A stretch of 64,000 bases of DNA from NCBI RefSeq assembly GCF_900103365.1, contig NZ_LT629703.1, forward strand, positions 6,744,501-6,808,500, read 5' to 3'. The position numbers and the translations under genes were made by a program. Position 1 is the first letter of the stretch. Each line of letters starts with the position of its first letter. Positions 18,249 through 29,019 of this stretch are shown piece after piece. The DNA comes from Afipia sp. GAS231 (GTDB lineage Bacteria; Pseudomonadota; Alphaproteobacteria; Rhizobiales; Xanthobacteraceae). Under the pieces are notes generated by a model. The model saw only the letters and a program-made list of their open reading frames with translations. It ran no database searches and had not been told where the DNA came from.

Positions 18249-20228
18249 ATGGCCGATTCGCACCCACAGGCCCAGAACGCCCCGGCATCAGCCAGTCCCG
18301 CCGACAAGGCCACCCTGATCGGGACGCTGGTACATTTGTGGCCGTTTATCTGGCCCGGCGATCGTGCCGACCTGAAGATGCGCGTGGCCTGGTCGGTGGT
18401 GCTGCTGCTGATCGCAAAGGTCGCGACCTTGGCGGTGCCGTTCACCTTCAAATGGGCGATCGATGCGCTGGGCGGCATGGGCAGCGCGCCGGTGCAGCCG
18501 TCGAACTGGACGCTGTGGCTGATTGCGTCGCCGCTCTTGATGACGCTGAGTTACGGCGGCCTGCGCGTGCTGATGGCGATTCTGACGCAGTGGCGCGACG
18601 GCATCTTCGCGCGGGTCGCGATGCATGCGGTGCGCAAGCTCGCCTACATCACCTTCGTTCACATGCACGAATTGTCGCTGCGCTTCCATCTCGAGCGCAA
18701 GACCGGCGGATTGACGCGCGTGCTGGAGCGCGGTCGCGCCGGCATCGAAGTCATCGTGCGGATGGTGATCCTGCAACTGATCCCGACCGTCGTCGAGGTC
18801 GCGCTGCTGGCCGGCGTGCTGCTGTGGCAGTTCGACTGGCGCTACGTCGCCGCCGTCCTGACCACGGTCGTGGTCTTCATGTATTTCACCTATCTCGCGA
18901 CCGAGTGGCGGATCGAAATCCGCCGCAAGATGAACGATTCCGATACCGAGGCGAATACCAAGGCGATCGACTCGCTGCTGAACTACGAGACGGTGAAGTA
19001 TTTCAGCGCCGAAGAACGCGAGGCAACGCGCTACGACCGCTCGATGGAACGCTTCGAAAAAGCCAGCGTCAAGACCTACACCTCGCTGGCGCTGCTCAAT
19101 ACCGGCCAGGCGGTGATTTTCACCGCCGGCCTCACCGCGACCATGCTGATGTGCATCTCCGGCATCCGCAACGGGACGCACACGGTCGGCGATTTCGTCA
19201 TGATCAACGCCATGATGATCCAGTTGTATCAGCCGCTGAATTTCATGGGCATGGTCTATCGCGAGATCAAGCAGGCCATCATCGACATCGAGAAGATGTT
19301 CGAGGTGCTGTCGCGCAATCCTGAGGTCAAGGATATCGATGGCGCCGTGCCGCTGGTCGTGAGTTCGGGCAACGTGCGCTTCGACGACGTGCGGTTTTCT
19401 TATGATCCCGAGCGGCCGATCCTGAAAGGCCTCAGCTTCGAGGTACCCGCCGGCAAGACGGTGGCGATCGTCGGTCCCTCCGGCGCCGGCAAGTCGACGA
19501 TCTCACGGCTGCTGTTTCGTCTCTACGACGTCTCCGGCGGCAGGATTTTGATCGACGGCCAGGATATCCGTGATGTTACGCAGGACTCCTTGCGCGCGTC
19601 GATCGGCATGGTGCCGCAGGACACCGTGCTGTTCAACGACACCATCCGCTACAACATCCGTTACGGCCGCTGGGACGCCAGCGATGCCGAAGTGGAGAAG
19701 GCGGCGCAACTGGCGCAGATCGACAGTTTCATCAAGATGTCGCCGAAGGGCTATGAGACCCAGGTTGGCGAGCGCGGGCTGAAACTGTCGGGCGGCGAGA
19801 AGCAGCGGGTTGCGATCGCGCGCACGGTGCTCAAGGCGCCGCCGATCCTGGTGCTCGACGAAGCGACCTCGGCACTCGACAGCCACACCGAGCACGAGAT
19901 CCAGGAATCGCTGGAGCGCGTCTCGCGCGGCCGCACCTCGCTGGTGATCGCGCACCGGCTCTCGACCATCGTCGGCGCCGATGAAATCATCGTGCTCGAT
20001 CAGGGCCGGATCGCCGAACGCGGCACCCACGGCAGGCTTTTGGCTTCCGACGGGCTTTATGCCAGTATGTGGAACAGGCAGCGTGAGGCCGAGGAGGCGC
20101 GGGAGAAACTCGCGCAGATCGACGACGACAACGAGGCGCCGAACCGCGCCCCGCCAAAAGTCGATGATCAGCTCGATGCTCCCGTGAAAGGGCCGGCGAA
20201 AGATCCGATAGCGACCGCCGCGGAATAA
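18249..20228 (+). CDS. ATM1-type ABC transporter (permease fused to ATPase)
   Basis: A 659-aa half-transporter of the ABCB7/HMT1 group, exporting glutathione-linked metal or persulfide compounds. Six membrane helices lie in residues about 40-320, followed by the ATPase with Walker A GPSGAGKST (about 407), signature LSGGEKQR (about 513), Walker B ILVLDEAT (about 533) and the AHRLST switch. The NYETVKYFSAEERE sequence is diagnostic for the ATM1 group. ATG 18249 is preferred over GTG 18219. Psd follows 57 bases downstream. Confidence 0.9.
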   Translation: MADSHPQAQNAPASASPADKATLIGTLVHLWPFIWPGDRADLKMRVAWSVVLLLIAKVATLAVPFTFKWAIDALGGMGSAPVQPSNWTLWLIASPLLMTLSYGGLRVLMAILTQWRDGIFARVAMHAVRKLAYITFVHMHELSLRFHLERKTGGLTRVLERGRAGIEVIVRMVILQLIPTVVEVALLAGVLLWQFDWRYVAAVLTTVVVFMYFTYLATEWRIEIRRKMNDSDTEANTKAIDSLLNYETVKYFSAEEREATRYDRSMERFEKASVKTYTSLALLNTGQAVIFTAGLTATMLMCISGIRNGTHTVGDFVMINAMMIQLYQPLNFMGMVYREIKQAIIDIEKMFEVLSRNPEVKDIDGAVPLVVSSGNVRFDDVRFSYDPERPILKGLSFEVPAGKTVAIVGPSGAGKSTISRLLFRLYDVSGGRILIDGQDIRDVTQDSLRASIGMVPQDTVLFNDTIRYNIRYGRWDASDAEVEKAAQLAQIDSFIKMSPKGYETQVGERGLKLSGGEKQRVAIARTVLKAPPILVLDEATSALDSHTEHEIQESLERVSRGRTSLVIAHRLSTIVGADEIIVLDQGRIAERGTHGRLLASDGLYASMWNRQREAEEAREKLAQIDDDNEAPNRAPPKVDDQLDAPVKGPAKDPIATAAE

Positions 20229-20285
20229 TCGTAAGGAAGCGTCGCCTCTCGCCAACGGGAGTGCGACAGACAACAGCGAGCCATC

Positions 20286-20984
20286 ATGTCGATTGCGAAT
20301 TCGATCCGCGCGCAGATCCCGCCGATTCATCCCGAGGGCTATCCCTTCATCGGCGGGTTTGCGCTGGCCAGCCTGATCCTGTTCTGGATCTGGACCCCGC
20401 TTGGGTGGATTGGAACCCTGCTGACGGTGTGGTGCGCGCTGTTCTTCCGCGATCCGGTTCGCGTGACCCCCGTGCGCGAAGGCATCGTGGTGTCGCCGGC
20501 CGATGGCCGCGTCTCGATGGTCGTGCAGGTGCTGCCGCCGGCCGAACTCGGTCTCGGCGACCGGCCACTGCCGCGGATCTCGATCTTCATGAGCGTGTTC
20601 AATTGCCATGTGAACCGCAGCCCGGTTGCCGGCCGGATCGACCGCATCGCCTACCGTCCGGGCGCGTTTATCAATGCCGAACTCGACAAGGCCAGCGAAG
20701 ACAACGAACGCAACTCGCTGGTGATCTCCACCGCCAACGGGCGGATCGGCGTGGTCCAGATCGCCGGCCTGGTGGCGCGGCGGATCGTCTCATTCGTGCG
20801 CGAAGGGCAGTCGATCGGCGCCGGCGAGCGGTTCGGCTTGATCCGGTTCGGGTCGCGCCTCGACGTCTATCTGCCGGAAGGCATGAAATCGCTGGTTTCC
20901 GAAGGCCAGACCGCGATTGCGGGCGAGACCATTTTGGCCGATTTCGGCTCAAGCGAGCAGGGGCGGACCTTCCGGGCCGATTAA
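20286..20984 (+). CDS. psd: Phosphatidylserine decarboxylase proenzyme
   Basis: Makes phosphatidylethanolamine at the inner membrane. The 232-aa short form has a hydrophobic N-terminus (about 20-45) and a C-terminal [11 protein letters not shown], where cleavage before Ser near 190 creates the pyruvoyl group. SPADGRVS and [11 protein letters not shown] are typical of the family. It is followed 66 bases later by pssA, which makes its substrate. Confidence 0.95.
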   Translation: MSIANSIRAQIPPIHPEGYPFIGGFALASLILFWIWTPLGWIGTLLTVWCALFFRDPVRVTPVREGIVVSPADGRVSMVVQVLPPAELGLGDRPLPRISIFMSVFNCHVNRSPVAGRIDRIAYRPGAFINAELDKASEDNERNSLVISTANGRIGVVQIAGLVARRIVSFVREGQSIGAGERFGLIRFGSRLDVYLPEGMKSLVSEGQTAIAGETILADFGSSEQGRTFRAD

Positions 20985-21050
20985 CCATCGGCGCGGGCCG
21001 GAACCAGCCGATGGCGGACCGCGCGCCGGCTTGCTATATAATGGCAAGCC

Positions 21051-21941
21051 ATGACGCCCTTTGACCCCCAATATCCGCAACTGCGCCGCCGCCGGTTTCG
21101 CCCGATCCCGGTGCGCATGCTGGTGCCGAATTTCATCACCTTGCTGGCGATCTGCGCCGGGCTGACTGCCATAAGGCTCTCGACCGAAGGACGGATGGAT
21201 CTCGCGGTCTACGCCATCGTGTTCGCGGCGGTGCTCGACGGCGTCGACGGCCGCGTGGCGCGCATGATCAAGGGGCAGTCGAAGTTCGGGGCCGAACTCG
21301 ATAGCCTCGCCGACTTCGTCAATTTCGGCGTCGCGCCCGGCCTGATCCTGTACTTCTGGCAGTTGCACGAACTCAACAATGGCGGCTGGATCGCGGCGAT
21401 GGTGTTTGCGATCTCGGGCGGCTTGCGTCTGGCGCGCTTCAACGCATCGATCGACGATCCCGACAAGCCCGCTTTTGCGGCGAATTATTTCACCGGCGTG
21501 CCGGCGCCCGGCGGTGCGATCCTCGCATTGCTGCCGGTCTATCTCGCCTTCCTCGGCATTCCGAAGGCGCCGGCGGTGCTGACCGCGGCCTACACGCTGT
21601 TGATCGCATTCCTGATGGTGTCGCGGCTGCCGGTATTTTCGGGCAAGTCGGTGAAGATGCGGGTGCCGCCCGAGATGGTGTTGCCGGTATTCGTCTCGGT
21701 GGTGTTCTTCATCGCGCTGTTGATCGGTTATCCCTGGCACATCCTTTCAACCTGCTCGGTGCTCTATCTCGCGAGCCTGCCGCTGGGATGGAAGTCGTAT
21801 CGCGATCACGAGCGCCAAGCGGCCGCAGCCGCAGCCGCCACGGCGACGACGGCCGGTGCGGCCGCACCGACGGCGGTGGCTTCAGCGTTTGCGCCTGTTC
21901 CAAGCGATACCGAGGACGAACGGCCGACGCGGCTGAACTGA
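21051..21941 (+). CDS. pssA: CDP-diacylglycerol-serine O-phosphatidyltransferase
   Basis: Makes phosphatidylserine, the substrate of Psd. A 296-aa multi-span membrane protein with the CDP-alcohol phosphotransferase motif D-x2-DG-x2-AR-x8-G-x3-D-x3-D, seen as DGVDGRVAR followed by FGAELDSLAD (about 64-90). The C-terminal 50 residues are an unusually Ala/Thr-rich tail, likely cytoplasmic and disordered. Confidence 0.95.
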   Translation: MTPFDPQYPQLRRRRFRPIPVRMLVPNFITLLAICAGLTAIRLSTEGRMDLAVYAIVFAAVLDGVDGRVARMIKGQSKFGAELDSLADFVNFGVAPGLILYFWQLHELNNGGWIAAMVFAISGGLRLARFNASIDDPDKPAFAANYFTGVPAPGGAILALLPVYLAFLGIPKAPAVLTAAYTLLIAFLMVSRLPVFSGKSVKMRVPPEMVLPVFVSVVFFIALLIGYPWHILSTCSVLYLASLPLGWKSYRDHERQAAAAAAATATTAGAAAPTAVASAFAPVPSDTEDERPTRLN

Positions 21942-22065
21942 AGCTCGTACCCAACTTCCGATATCTGCCATGAGCGCTGCCGAGTTGGGTTTATGCCCAA
22001 TCTCGGCTATACGGCTTGGCGACATACGGTCCGAAAGAACCGGTCCCAAAATCAGGAGAAACGCC

Positions 22066-22785
22066 GTGAACAAAGCTGTTACCGCTCCCTTGCCCGCGTC
22101 CGTACTCGAAGCGCTCGGCCGCTACGATACGCCGACGATCTGCAATGCGATGGAAATCGTCGCGCCTGAGCGCCGGCTGATCGGCTACACCACCAAGCCC
22201 TTGGTCTGCCCGTTTCCCGATCTGCCGCCGATGGTCGGCTATGCCCGCACCGTGACGATCCGTTCGGTGCTGAAGTCGGGCCTGCCGGCCGACGAGCAGG
22301 CCAAGCGCCGCATCGAATATTACGAATATGTCGGCACTGGTTTTGGCCCGCGCATCACCGTGATCCAGGACATCGACGGCGAAGACGTCGGCTACGGCGC
22401 GTTCTGGGGCGAAGTGCAGAGCAACGTCCACAAGGCGCTCGGCTGCCTCGGCGTCATCACCGACGGATCGATCCGTGACATCCCGCAGTGGGCACCGGGC
22501 TTTCAGGCGCTGGCCGGCTCGATCGGACCGTCGCACGCCTGGGTGCATGCCGAAAATTTCGGCGGCGAAGTCCGCGTCGCCGGCATGACGGTGCGCTCCG
22601 ACGATCTCATTCACGCCGACAGCCATGGCGCGATCGTGATCCCGCACGATATCGCCGCGAAAATTCCCGATGCCTGCGAACTCTGCGCCCGCCGCGAAAC
22701 GCCGATCCTGGAGATCGCGCGCAGCCCCGACTTCACGCTTGAGAAGCTGAAGGCGGCGCTGAAGAAGTCGGCGGAGATTCACTGA
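22066..22785 (+). CDS. RraA-family protein (aldolase/demethylmenaquinone methyltransferase-like fold)
   Basis: A 239-aa protein with TPTICNAMEIV near the N-terminus and the family core GCLGVITDGSIRDIPQW, then HADSHGAIVIP. Related proteins are HMG/CHA aldolases or RNase E regulators; length and the DGSIRD metal-binding motif favour the aldolase-like group. The GTG start at 22066 is chosen because AGGAGA lies 8 bases upstream and the upstream in-frame extension is not conserved-looking. Confidence 0.8.
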   Translation: MNKAVTAPLPASVLEALGRYDTPTICNAMEIVAPERRLIGYTTKPLVCPFPDLPPMVGYARTVTIRSVLKSGLPADEQAKRRIEYYEYVGTGFGPRITVIQDIDGEDVGYGAFWGEVQSNVHKALGCLGVITDGSIRDIPQWAPGFQALAGSIGPSHAWVHAENFGGEVRVAGMTVRSDDLIHADSHGAIVIPHDIAAKIPDACELCARRETPILEIARSPDFTLEKLKAALKKSAEIH

Positions 22786-23197
22786 ACAAAGCGCCCGAGT
22801 CGCAATGGATGCCGCTATGCAGCGCGAGAATGCGTTCCTCAGGCTCGTCTGGCGCTTCAATGCACTGGCGATAGCTGTCGCCGCGACCGTTGTTGTCGCT
22901 GCGGACGCGGACGAGCGTTCCGAAGGTCAACTTGAACTAGCTCAGATCTGTGACGGGTACACGCAGCATCGGGACGGCGGCATCGGTGCGCGGCGCCAGA
23001 GGCTGCCGGCCGCGCGCATCATGGTTAGCAAAAGGTTGAGATTGCCTCCGATCCTTTGCAAAGCACCGGCCGCCGCAATTGCCGCACTTAACCTTTACGC
23101 GTCTTTAATGGCAGGGCCGTAGGGTTGCGCTACGTGGCCTGAATTGGGCCGCGCACCGTCCAGGATAGGCGGGTGTCGCGTAGCGTTGGAGCTTCCC
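22786..23197. other. Intergenic region with a possible gene remnant
   Basis: A plus-strand frame from 22805 begins with a plausible membrane anchor (ENAFLRLVWRFNALAIAVAA) like those of small Rhizobiales envelope proteins, then loses any coding look, so it may be a decayed gene. The right part should carry the promoter of the stator genes; no clear sigma box was identified. Confidence 0.25.
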
Positions 23198-23971
23198 ATG
23201 GATATCATGACGAGCGTCGGGCTCATCTCCGGCATTGCCGTTATCACGGTGATGGTGCTCATGGGCGGCGACCTGCACATGTTCGTCTCCGAACATGCCG
23301 TGATCATCATCTTCGGCGGTTCGATCGCCGCCACCATGATCCGCTTTCCGCTCGGCGTGATGCTGCACGGCCTGCCGCTCGGCGCCAAATTCGCCTTCAC
23401 CATGAGCCGGCTCTCCGCCCGCGACCTGGTCGACGAACTCGCCCGCATCGCCGAGATCGCCCGCAAGCAGGGACCGGTCGGTCTTGAAAAGGTCGAGACC
23501 AACGAGCCGTTCCTCGCCAAGGGAATCCGCTATGTCGCCGACGGCTACGACCTCGAATTCATCCGCGACAATCTCGAGCGTGACCGCGACAATTTTCTGA
23601 TGCATCTCGACGAGGGCAGCAAGATCTACCGCGCCATCGGCGACTGCGCCCCGGCGTTCGGCATGATCGGAACGCTGATCGGCATGGTGCAGATGTTCGC
23701 CAACATGACCGACCCGTCGAAACTCGGCCCGTTCATGGCGACCGCGCTGCTGGCGACGCTGTACGGCGCGCTGGTGGCTAACCTGTTCTGTCTTCCGATC
23801 GCCGACAAGCTGCACGGCAAGCTTCTGGACGAGGAAACCAACCGCACGCTGATCATCGACGGCATTTTGATGATCCGCGACTCCAAGAGCCCGGCGCTGG
23901 TCCGGGAAATGTTGCTGGCCTATCTGCCTGAGAAGCATCGCCACGAAGAGGGCGAACCGGTTCCGGCCTGA
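23198..23971 (+). CDS. MotA-type proton/sodium channel stator protein
   Basis: A 257-aa MotA/TolQ/ExbB-family membrane protein. Hydrophobic segments lie near residues 5-22, 28-48, 145-170 and 180-205, with the large cytoplasmic loop between the second and third. The FGMIGTLIGMVQMF stretch is the conserved pore helix. ATG 23198 has a GGAG site. The MotB-type partner follows 30 bases downstream. It powers a flagellar motor or a related machine; no flagellar genes are nearby. Confidence 0.85.
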   Translation: MDIMTSVGLISGIAVITVMVLMGGDLHMFVSEHAVIIIFGGSIAATMIRFPLGVMLHGLPLGAKFAFTMSRLSARDLVDELARIAEIARKQGPVGLEKVETNEPFLAKGIRYVADGYDLEFIRDNLERDRDNFLMHLDEGSKIYRAIGDCAPAFGMIGTLIGMVQMFANMTDPSKLGPFMATALLATLYGALVANLFCLPIADKLHGKLLDEETNRTLIIDGILMIRDSKSPALVREMLLAYLPEKHRHEEGEPVPA

Positions 23972-24001
23972 GGCGCGGGTACGGCAGTCCGGAGCTAAGG
24001 C

Positions 24002-24832
24002 ATGGCCAAGAAAAAACGCGGCGACGCACACGGCGGAGGTCACGGCTGGTTCGTGACCTTTGCCGACCTGATGGGCCTGATGATGAGCTTCTTCGTGATG
24101 CTCGTCGCCTTCTCCACCATGGACAACAACAAGCTGAAGGTCGTCGCCGGCTCGATGCGCGACGCGTTCGGTGTGCAGACCCAGGTGCGCTATTCCGGTA
24201 TCGTCGAATCCGACGGTCTGCCGACCCGGCCGAAGCTGAAGAACGTCGATCATGTTTCCCCGGAGGATTCGTCGGCCACCCCGACCCCGGATGACCAGGA
24301 CAAATCCAAATCGAACGGGGCCAAACTGGCGATCGACCGTGAATTTTCGCTGGCCTCGGCCTCGCTGCGCCAGGCGCTGCAGGACATGCCGGAACTGACC
24401 GAAATCTCCAAGCACATCATGTTCGAGGAGACCAAAGAGGGCCTCAATCTCGAAATCGTCGACCAGGACGGCCGCTCGATGTTCGCCGATGGCTCCAAGG
24501 TGCCGTACGACCGAACCCGCCGTCTGATCCAGAAGCTCGCCGGTCCGCTCAAGGCGACGCCGCTGCGGGTCAACATCGCCGGCCACACCTCGGCAGGCTT
24601 CGTACCGGCGCGCGGCGATTACGGCGCGTTCGATCTTTCCGCCGACCGCGCCAACGTCGTGCGCCAGATCCTCGAGCGGGAAGGGCTGCCGCCGTCCCAC
24701 ATCTTCGCGGTCGCCGGCAAGGCCGACGGCCAGCCGCTGTTTCCCGACGATCCCACGCTGCCGGCCAACCGACGCGTGACCATCACATTGATGCGCGAAG
24801 CGCCGCCGCTGCCGCCTGACCTGAAGCCGTAA
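24002..24832 (+). CDS. MotB-type stator protein with OmpA domain
   Basis: A 276-aa partner of the upstream channel protein. One N-terminal membrane helix (about 16-40) contains the ion-carrying Asp22 in FADLMGLMMSFF. A linker follows, then a C-terminal OmpA/MotB peptidoglycan-binding domain (about 150-265: VNIAGHTSAGF, LSADRANVVRQIL, NRRVTITLMR). Adjacent and in the same direction as the MotA-type gene. Confidence 0.9.
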   Translation: MAKKKRGDAHGGGHGWFVTFADLMGLMMSFFVMLVAFSTMDNNKLKVVAGSMRDAFGVQTQVRYSGIVESDGLPTRPKLKNVDHVSPEDSSATPTPDDQDKSKSNGAKLAIDREFSLASASLRQALQDMPELTEISKHIMFEETKEGLNLEIVDQDGRSMFADGSKVPYDRTRRLIQKLAGPLKATPLRVNIAGHTSAGFVPARGDYGAFDLSADRANVVRQILEREGLPPSHIFAVAGKADGQPLFPDDPTLPANRRVTITLMREAPPLPPDLKP

Positions 24833-24990
24833 AATACCTAACTACTATATTACCTTCCATTGCATTGTGGTGAGCACCTGCTTTGGGTGAGCTCCGCGCA
24901 GCCCGCGGTGCTATGCTCGATTGACAGGCAACGCGGAAGCGTCGATAGCCGCCCGGATCAATTCAACCGCAAGAGCGTTTTTCCCGCGTC
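24833..24990. promoter_or_regulatory. AT-richer leader upstream of the first kup gene
   Basis: The short run AATACCTAACTACTATATTA just after the stator operon is much richer in A/T than the flanking genes and probably holds the kup promoter. No box pair can be assigned with confidence. Confidence 0.3.
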
Positions 24991-26889
24991 ATGACTGTCA
25001 GCGTGACTTCCACCGAAGCCCATGAGGCGCCGGCCCACTCCGGCTTTTGGGCCCTGACGCTGGGCGGTATCGGCGTGGTGTTCGGCGATATCGGTACTTC
25101 GCCGCTCTATGCTTTTCGCGAGGCCGTCGCGCATGCCGCCCACGGCGAGCCGATATCGCGCGTGATCGTGCTCGGTGTGCTCAGTCTGATCCTGTGGGCG
25201 CTCTTCATCGTCGTGACCGCCAAATACGTGCTGCTGCTGCTGCGCGCCGACAACAACGGCGAGGGCGGCACGCTGTCGCTGATGGCGCTGGGGCAGCGGG
25301 CACTCGGCCGCCGGAGCCTGCCGCTGCTGGCGCTCGGCGTCGTCGGCGCCTCGATGTTCATCGGCGATTCCATGATCACGCCGGCGATCTCGGTGCTGTC
25401 GGCGGTCGAAGGCCTCAAGCTGGTCACGCCGGGGCTCGAACATTACGTCGTGCCGCTGACGATCTTCATTCTGGTGCTGCTGTTCTCGGTGCAGAGCAGC
25501 GGCACCGCGCGCGTCGCCTCGGCGTTCGGGCCGGTCATGGTGGTCTGGTTCACGGCGCTGGCGGTGATGGGCCTGATGCACATCAAGGACGATCCCACCG
25601 TACTGGCGGCGATCAATCCTTACTACGCGATCCAGTTCGTGCTGTCGCATGGCACCATCGGTCTGGTGACGTTGGGCCTGGTATTCCTGGCGGTGACCGG
25701 CGGCGAGGCGCTTTATGCCGACCTCGGTCATTTCGGGCGCAAGCCGATCCAGGCCGGCTGGCTCTATTTCGTGCTGCCCTCGCTGCTGATCAATTATTTC
25801 GGGCAGGGCGCGCTGGTGCTGTCCGATCCGTCGGCGATCGAGAACTCGTTCTACCGCATGGTTCCGGATGCCCTGCTGCTGCCGCTGGTGGTGCTGGCGA
25901 CGGCAGCGACCGTAATCGCGAGCCAGGCCGTAATAACAGGCGCGTTTTCACTGATCCGGCAGGCCGTGCAGCTCGGCCTGTTGCCGCGCTTCGAGGTTCG
26001 TTACACCTCGGAGACCCACGCCGGCCAGATCTACCTGCCGCGGGTCAACCGGATGCTGTTGCTCGGCGTGCTGCTGCTGGTGCTGTTGTTCCGTACCTCC
26101 AGCGGCCTCGCTTCGGCCTATGGCATCGCAGTCTCCACCACCATGGTCGCCGACGGCATCATGGGCTTTGTCGTGGTCTGGAAATTGTGGAACTGGCGCG
26201 GGGCGACTGCCGCGGCGCTGATCCTGCCTTTCGTCGTCGTCGATATGGCCTTCTTCAGCGCCAATCTTCTGAAGCTGCTCGAAGGCGCCTGGGTGCCGCT
26301 GTTGTTCGGCGCGGCGGTGGCCGTGATGATCTGGACCTGGCGCCGTGGCGCGGCGATCCTGATCGCCAAGACGCGGCGCATCGAGGTGCCGCTGACCGAT
26401 TTGATCCGCAGCCTCGAAAAGCGTCCGCCCCACATCGTCAAGGGCACCGCGGTGTTTCTGACCTCGGATCCGAGCTTCGTGCCGACCGCGCTGATGCACA
26501 ATCTCAAGCACAACAAGGTGCTGCACGAGCACAACGTCATCCTGACCATCGAAACCGCACAGACGCCGCGCGTCGATCCGGCCGAACGGGTCAGGATGGA
26601 ATCCATCAGCGACAAGTTCGCGACCGTGCGGTTGCGGTTCGGTTTCATGGAATCGCCGAACGTGCCCAAGGCGCTGGTGATCGCGCGAAAACTCGGCTGG
26701 CAGTTCGACATCATGGCGACGTCGTTCTTCGTGTCGCGGCGGTCGCTGAAGCCGTCGGCGCAGTCAGGCATGCCGCAATGGCAGGACCACCTGTTCATTG
26801 CGATGAGCCGGTCGGCCAACGATGCCACCGACTACTTCCAGATCCCGACCGGGCGCGTGGTCGAGGTCGGTACACAGGTAACTATTTGA
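24991..26889 (+). CDS. kup: Low-affinity potassium uptake protein Kup (copy 1)
   Basis: A 632-aa K+/H+ symporter of the KUP/HAK/KT family with about 12 membrane helices. Diagnostic blocks: [18 protein letters not shown] (about 29-46), [43 protein letters not shown]. The cytoplasmic C-terminal domain ends [20 protein letters not shown]. Normal length. A second copy follows in the same direction. Confidence 0.95.
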   Translation: MTVSVTSTEAHEAPAHSGFWALTLGGIGVVFGDIGTSPLYAFREAVAHAAHGEPISRVIVLGVLSLILWALFIVVTAKYVLLLLRADNNGEGGTLSLMALGQRALGRRSLPLLALGVVGASMFIGDSMITPAISVLSAVEGLKLVTPGLEHYVVPLTIFILVLLFSVQSSGTARVASAFGPVMVVWFTALAVMGLMHIKDDPTVLAAINPYYAIQFVLSHGTIGLVTLGLVFLAVTGGEALYADLGHFGRKPIQAGWLYFVLPSLLINYFGQGALVLSDPSAIENSFYRMVPDALLLPLVVLATAATVIASQAVITGAFSLIRQAVQLGLLPRFEVRYTSETHAGQIYLPRVNRMLLLGVLLLVLLFRTSSGLASAYGIAVSTTMVADGIMGFVVVWKLWNWRGATAAALILPFVVVDMAFFSANLLKLLEGAWVPLLFGAAVAVMIWTWRRGAAILIAKTRRIEVPLTDLIRSLEKRPPHIVKGTAVFLTSDPSFVPTALMHNLKHNKVLHEHNVILTIETAQTPRVDPAERVRMESISDKFATVRLRFGFMESPNVPKALVIARKLGWQFDIMATSFFVSRRSLKPSAQSGMPQWQDHLFIAMSRSANDATDYFQIPTGRVVEVGTQVTI

Positions 26890-26950
26890 TTGTCTGAGAG
26901 GATTCGTCTAGCAAATGCCCCTGATCCATGCGTATATTGCATGTCTGAGG

Positions 26951-26964
26951 CCTGATTTCAGGCT
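26951..26964. other. Short perfect palindrome between the two kup genes
   Basis: GCCTGATTTCAGGC, two 6-base arms around TT, 60 bases after the first kup stop. No T-run follows, so it is more likely a protein or attenuator site than a classic terminator. Function unknown. Confidence 0.3.
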
Positions 26965-27042
26965 AACCTATGCATTTGCGCCGGGAGTATACGACTGCGC
27001 TCCTGCATTGTGCAGTGCGAGAAACGGCTGAGGCCCATCCCC

Positions 27043-28968
27043 ATGTCATCCGAAAGCGCGGTCACCGCGGTGGAAACACCCGCGGCCAACGGACATGGGG
27101 AAGCGCATTCCACCGCAGGCTTCAAGGCCCTGATGCTCGGCAGCATCGGTGTGGTCTATGGCGACATCGGCACCTCGCCACTCTATGCGTTGCGCGAAGC
27201 CGTGGTGGCTGCAAGCAGCGCCTCGGCCGATGCCGCGCCGCAGGCCGTGCTCGGCGTGCTCAGCCTGATCCTGTGGGCGCTGTTCGTCGTGGTGACGCTG
27301 AAATACGTGCTGATCCTGCTGCGCGCCGACAACCACGGCGAAGGCGGGACGCTGGCGCTGATGGCGCTGGCACAGCGCGCCGTGACCAAGGGCGCCGGCG
27401 CGATCGTGCTGCTTGGCATCATTTCCGGTGCGCTGTTTTACGGCGACGCGGTCATCACGCCGGCGTTGTCGGTGCTGTCGGCGATCGAAGGCATCAAGCT
27501 CGTCACCGCGACGTTCGATCCCTATGTCGTGCCGCTCACCATCATCATTCTGGTGGTGCTGTTCGCCGTTCAGTCGCGCGGCACCGCCAGCGTCGCAGCC
27601 TTCTTCGGCCCGGTGATGTGCGTCTGGTTCGCGGTGATTGCGGTCGCCGCCGTGCCGCAGATCATGCGGCATCCCGAAGTGATGCTGGCGCTCAATCCGC
27701 TCTATGCCGTTTCCTTCATGCTCCATCACGGCATGATCGGTTTCGTGACGCTCGGCGCGGTGTTTCTGGCCGTCACCGGCGCCGAGGCGCTCTATGCTGA
27801 TTTGGGTCATTTCGGCAAGCGGCCGATCCAGACCGCCTGGCTTTTCATCGTGCTGCCGTCGCTGGCGCTGAATTATCTCGGGCAGGGCGCGCTCGTCATC
27901 GCCGATCCCAAGGCGATCGAAAATCCGTTCTTCCTGATGTTCCCGGACTGGGCGCTGATCCCGATGGTGGCGCTGGCGACGCTGGCGACCGTGATTGCGA
28001 GCCAGGCCGTCATCACCGGCGCCTATTCGCTGACGCGGCAGGCGATCCAGCTCGGCCTGATGCCGCGGTTCGAAATCCGCCACACGTCGGAATCGCATTC
28101 CGGCCAGATCTACATTCCCCGCATCAACATGCTGCTGTTCATCGCGGTCATACTGCTGGTGCTGCTGTTCCGGTCGTCGAGTGCGCTGGCCTCGGCCTAC
28201 GGAATCTCGGTGACGGGCACCATGGTGGTCACGGCGATGATGGGCTTTGTCGTGATCTGGCGGGTCTGGAGATGGTCGCCGATCGCCGCCGCAGCCCTGA
28301 TCGCGCCGTTCCTGTTTCTCGATCTCACGTTCCTTGCGGCCAACCTGTTGAAGGTGCTCGAGGGCGGCTGGGTGCCGCTGGCGCTCGGCGGCATCGTGAT
28401 GCTGCTGATGTACACCTGGCGTCGCGGCAGCCGGCTGTTGTTCGAGAAGTCGCGCAAGCTGGAATTCCCGCTGGCCGACCTGGTGGCGATGCTGGAAAAG
28501 CGCCCGCCGCAGCGCGTCTCCGGCACCGCCGTGTTCCTGACCTCCGATCCCGACAGCGCGCCGACCGCGCTGATGCACAGCCTGAAGCATTACAAGGTGC
28601 TGCACGAGAAGAACGTTATTCTCACCATCGAGACTGCGCCGACGCCGCGCATCGACCCGTCCGAGCGGGTGCGGATGGAGCAGCTCAGCGCCACCTTCTC
28701 CAAGGTGACCTTGAAGTTCGGTTTCATGGAATCGCCCAACGTGCCGAAAACGCTGGCGATCGCCCGCAAGCTCGGCTGGCAGTTCGACATCATGTCGACG
28801 TCGTTCTTCCTGTCGCGCCGCGCGCTGAAGCCGGCCGCGCATTCCGGCATGCCGCGCTGGCAGGACCTGCTGTTCATCCGCCTCAGCCGCTCCGCCAACG
28901 ACGCCACCGACTATTTTCAGATCCCGACCGGCCGCGTGGTGGAAGTCGGCACGCAGGTGACGATCTAG
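27043..28968 (+). CDS. kup: Low-affinity potassium uptake protein Kup (copy 2)
   Basis: A 641-aa paralogue of the preceding gene with the same signature blocks ([43 protein letters not shown]) and an identical C-terminal end ([20 protein letters not shown]), showing a tandem duplication. ATG 27043 is preferred over GTG 27010 because GAGG sits 9 bases upstream. The copies differ mainly at the N-terminus and in loops, so they may differ in affinity or regulation. Confidence 0.95.
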   Translation: MSSESAVTAVETPAANGHGEAHSTAGFKALMLGSIGVVYGDIGTSPLYALREAVVAASSASADAAPQAVLGVLSLILWALFVVVTLKYVLILLRADNHGEGGTLALMALAQRAVTKGAGAIVLLGIISGALFYGDAVITPALSVLSAIEGIKLVTATFDPYVVPLTIIILVVLFAVQSRGTASVAAFFGPVMCVWFAVIAVAAVPQIMRHPEVMLALNPLYAVSFMLHHGMIGFVTLGAVFLAVTGAEALYADLGHFGKRPIQTAWLFIVLPSLALNYLGQGALVIADPKAIENPFFLMFPDWALIPMVALATLATVIASQAVITGAYSLTRQAIQLGLMPRFEIRHTSESHSGQIYIPRINMLLFIAVILLVLLFRSSSALASAYGISVTGTMVVTAMMGFVVIWRVWRWSPIAAAALIAPFLFLDLTFLAANLLKVLEGGWVPLALGGIVMLLMYTWRRGSRLLFEKSRKLEFPLADLVAMLEKRPPQRVSGTAVFLTSDPDSAPTALMHSLKHYKVLHEKNVILTIETAPTPRIDPSERVRMEQLSATFSKVTLKFGFMESPNVPKTLAIARKLGWQFDIMSTSFFLSRRALKPAAHSGMPRWQDLLFIRLSRSANDATDYFQIPTGRVVEVGTQVTI

Positions 28969-29019
28969 CCAGCGGTCTGATACGAATTCCTTCCAGCCTC
29001 CGCTGGATGGCAGGTCGAC

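Noticed and set aside
22805..23122. 105-codon plus-strand frame before the MotA-type gene
   Set aside because: Only the first 30 residues look protein-like; no ribosome site. Kept only as a possible remnant in the intergenic entry.
23105..24700. 531-codon minus-strand frame opposite the MotA/MotB-type genes
   Set aside because: Shadow frame with low-complexity translation, crossing two real genes.
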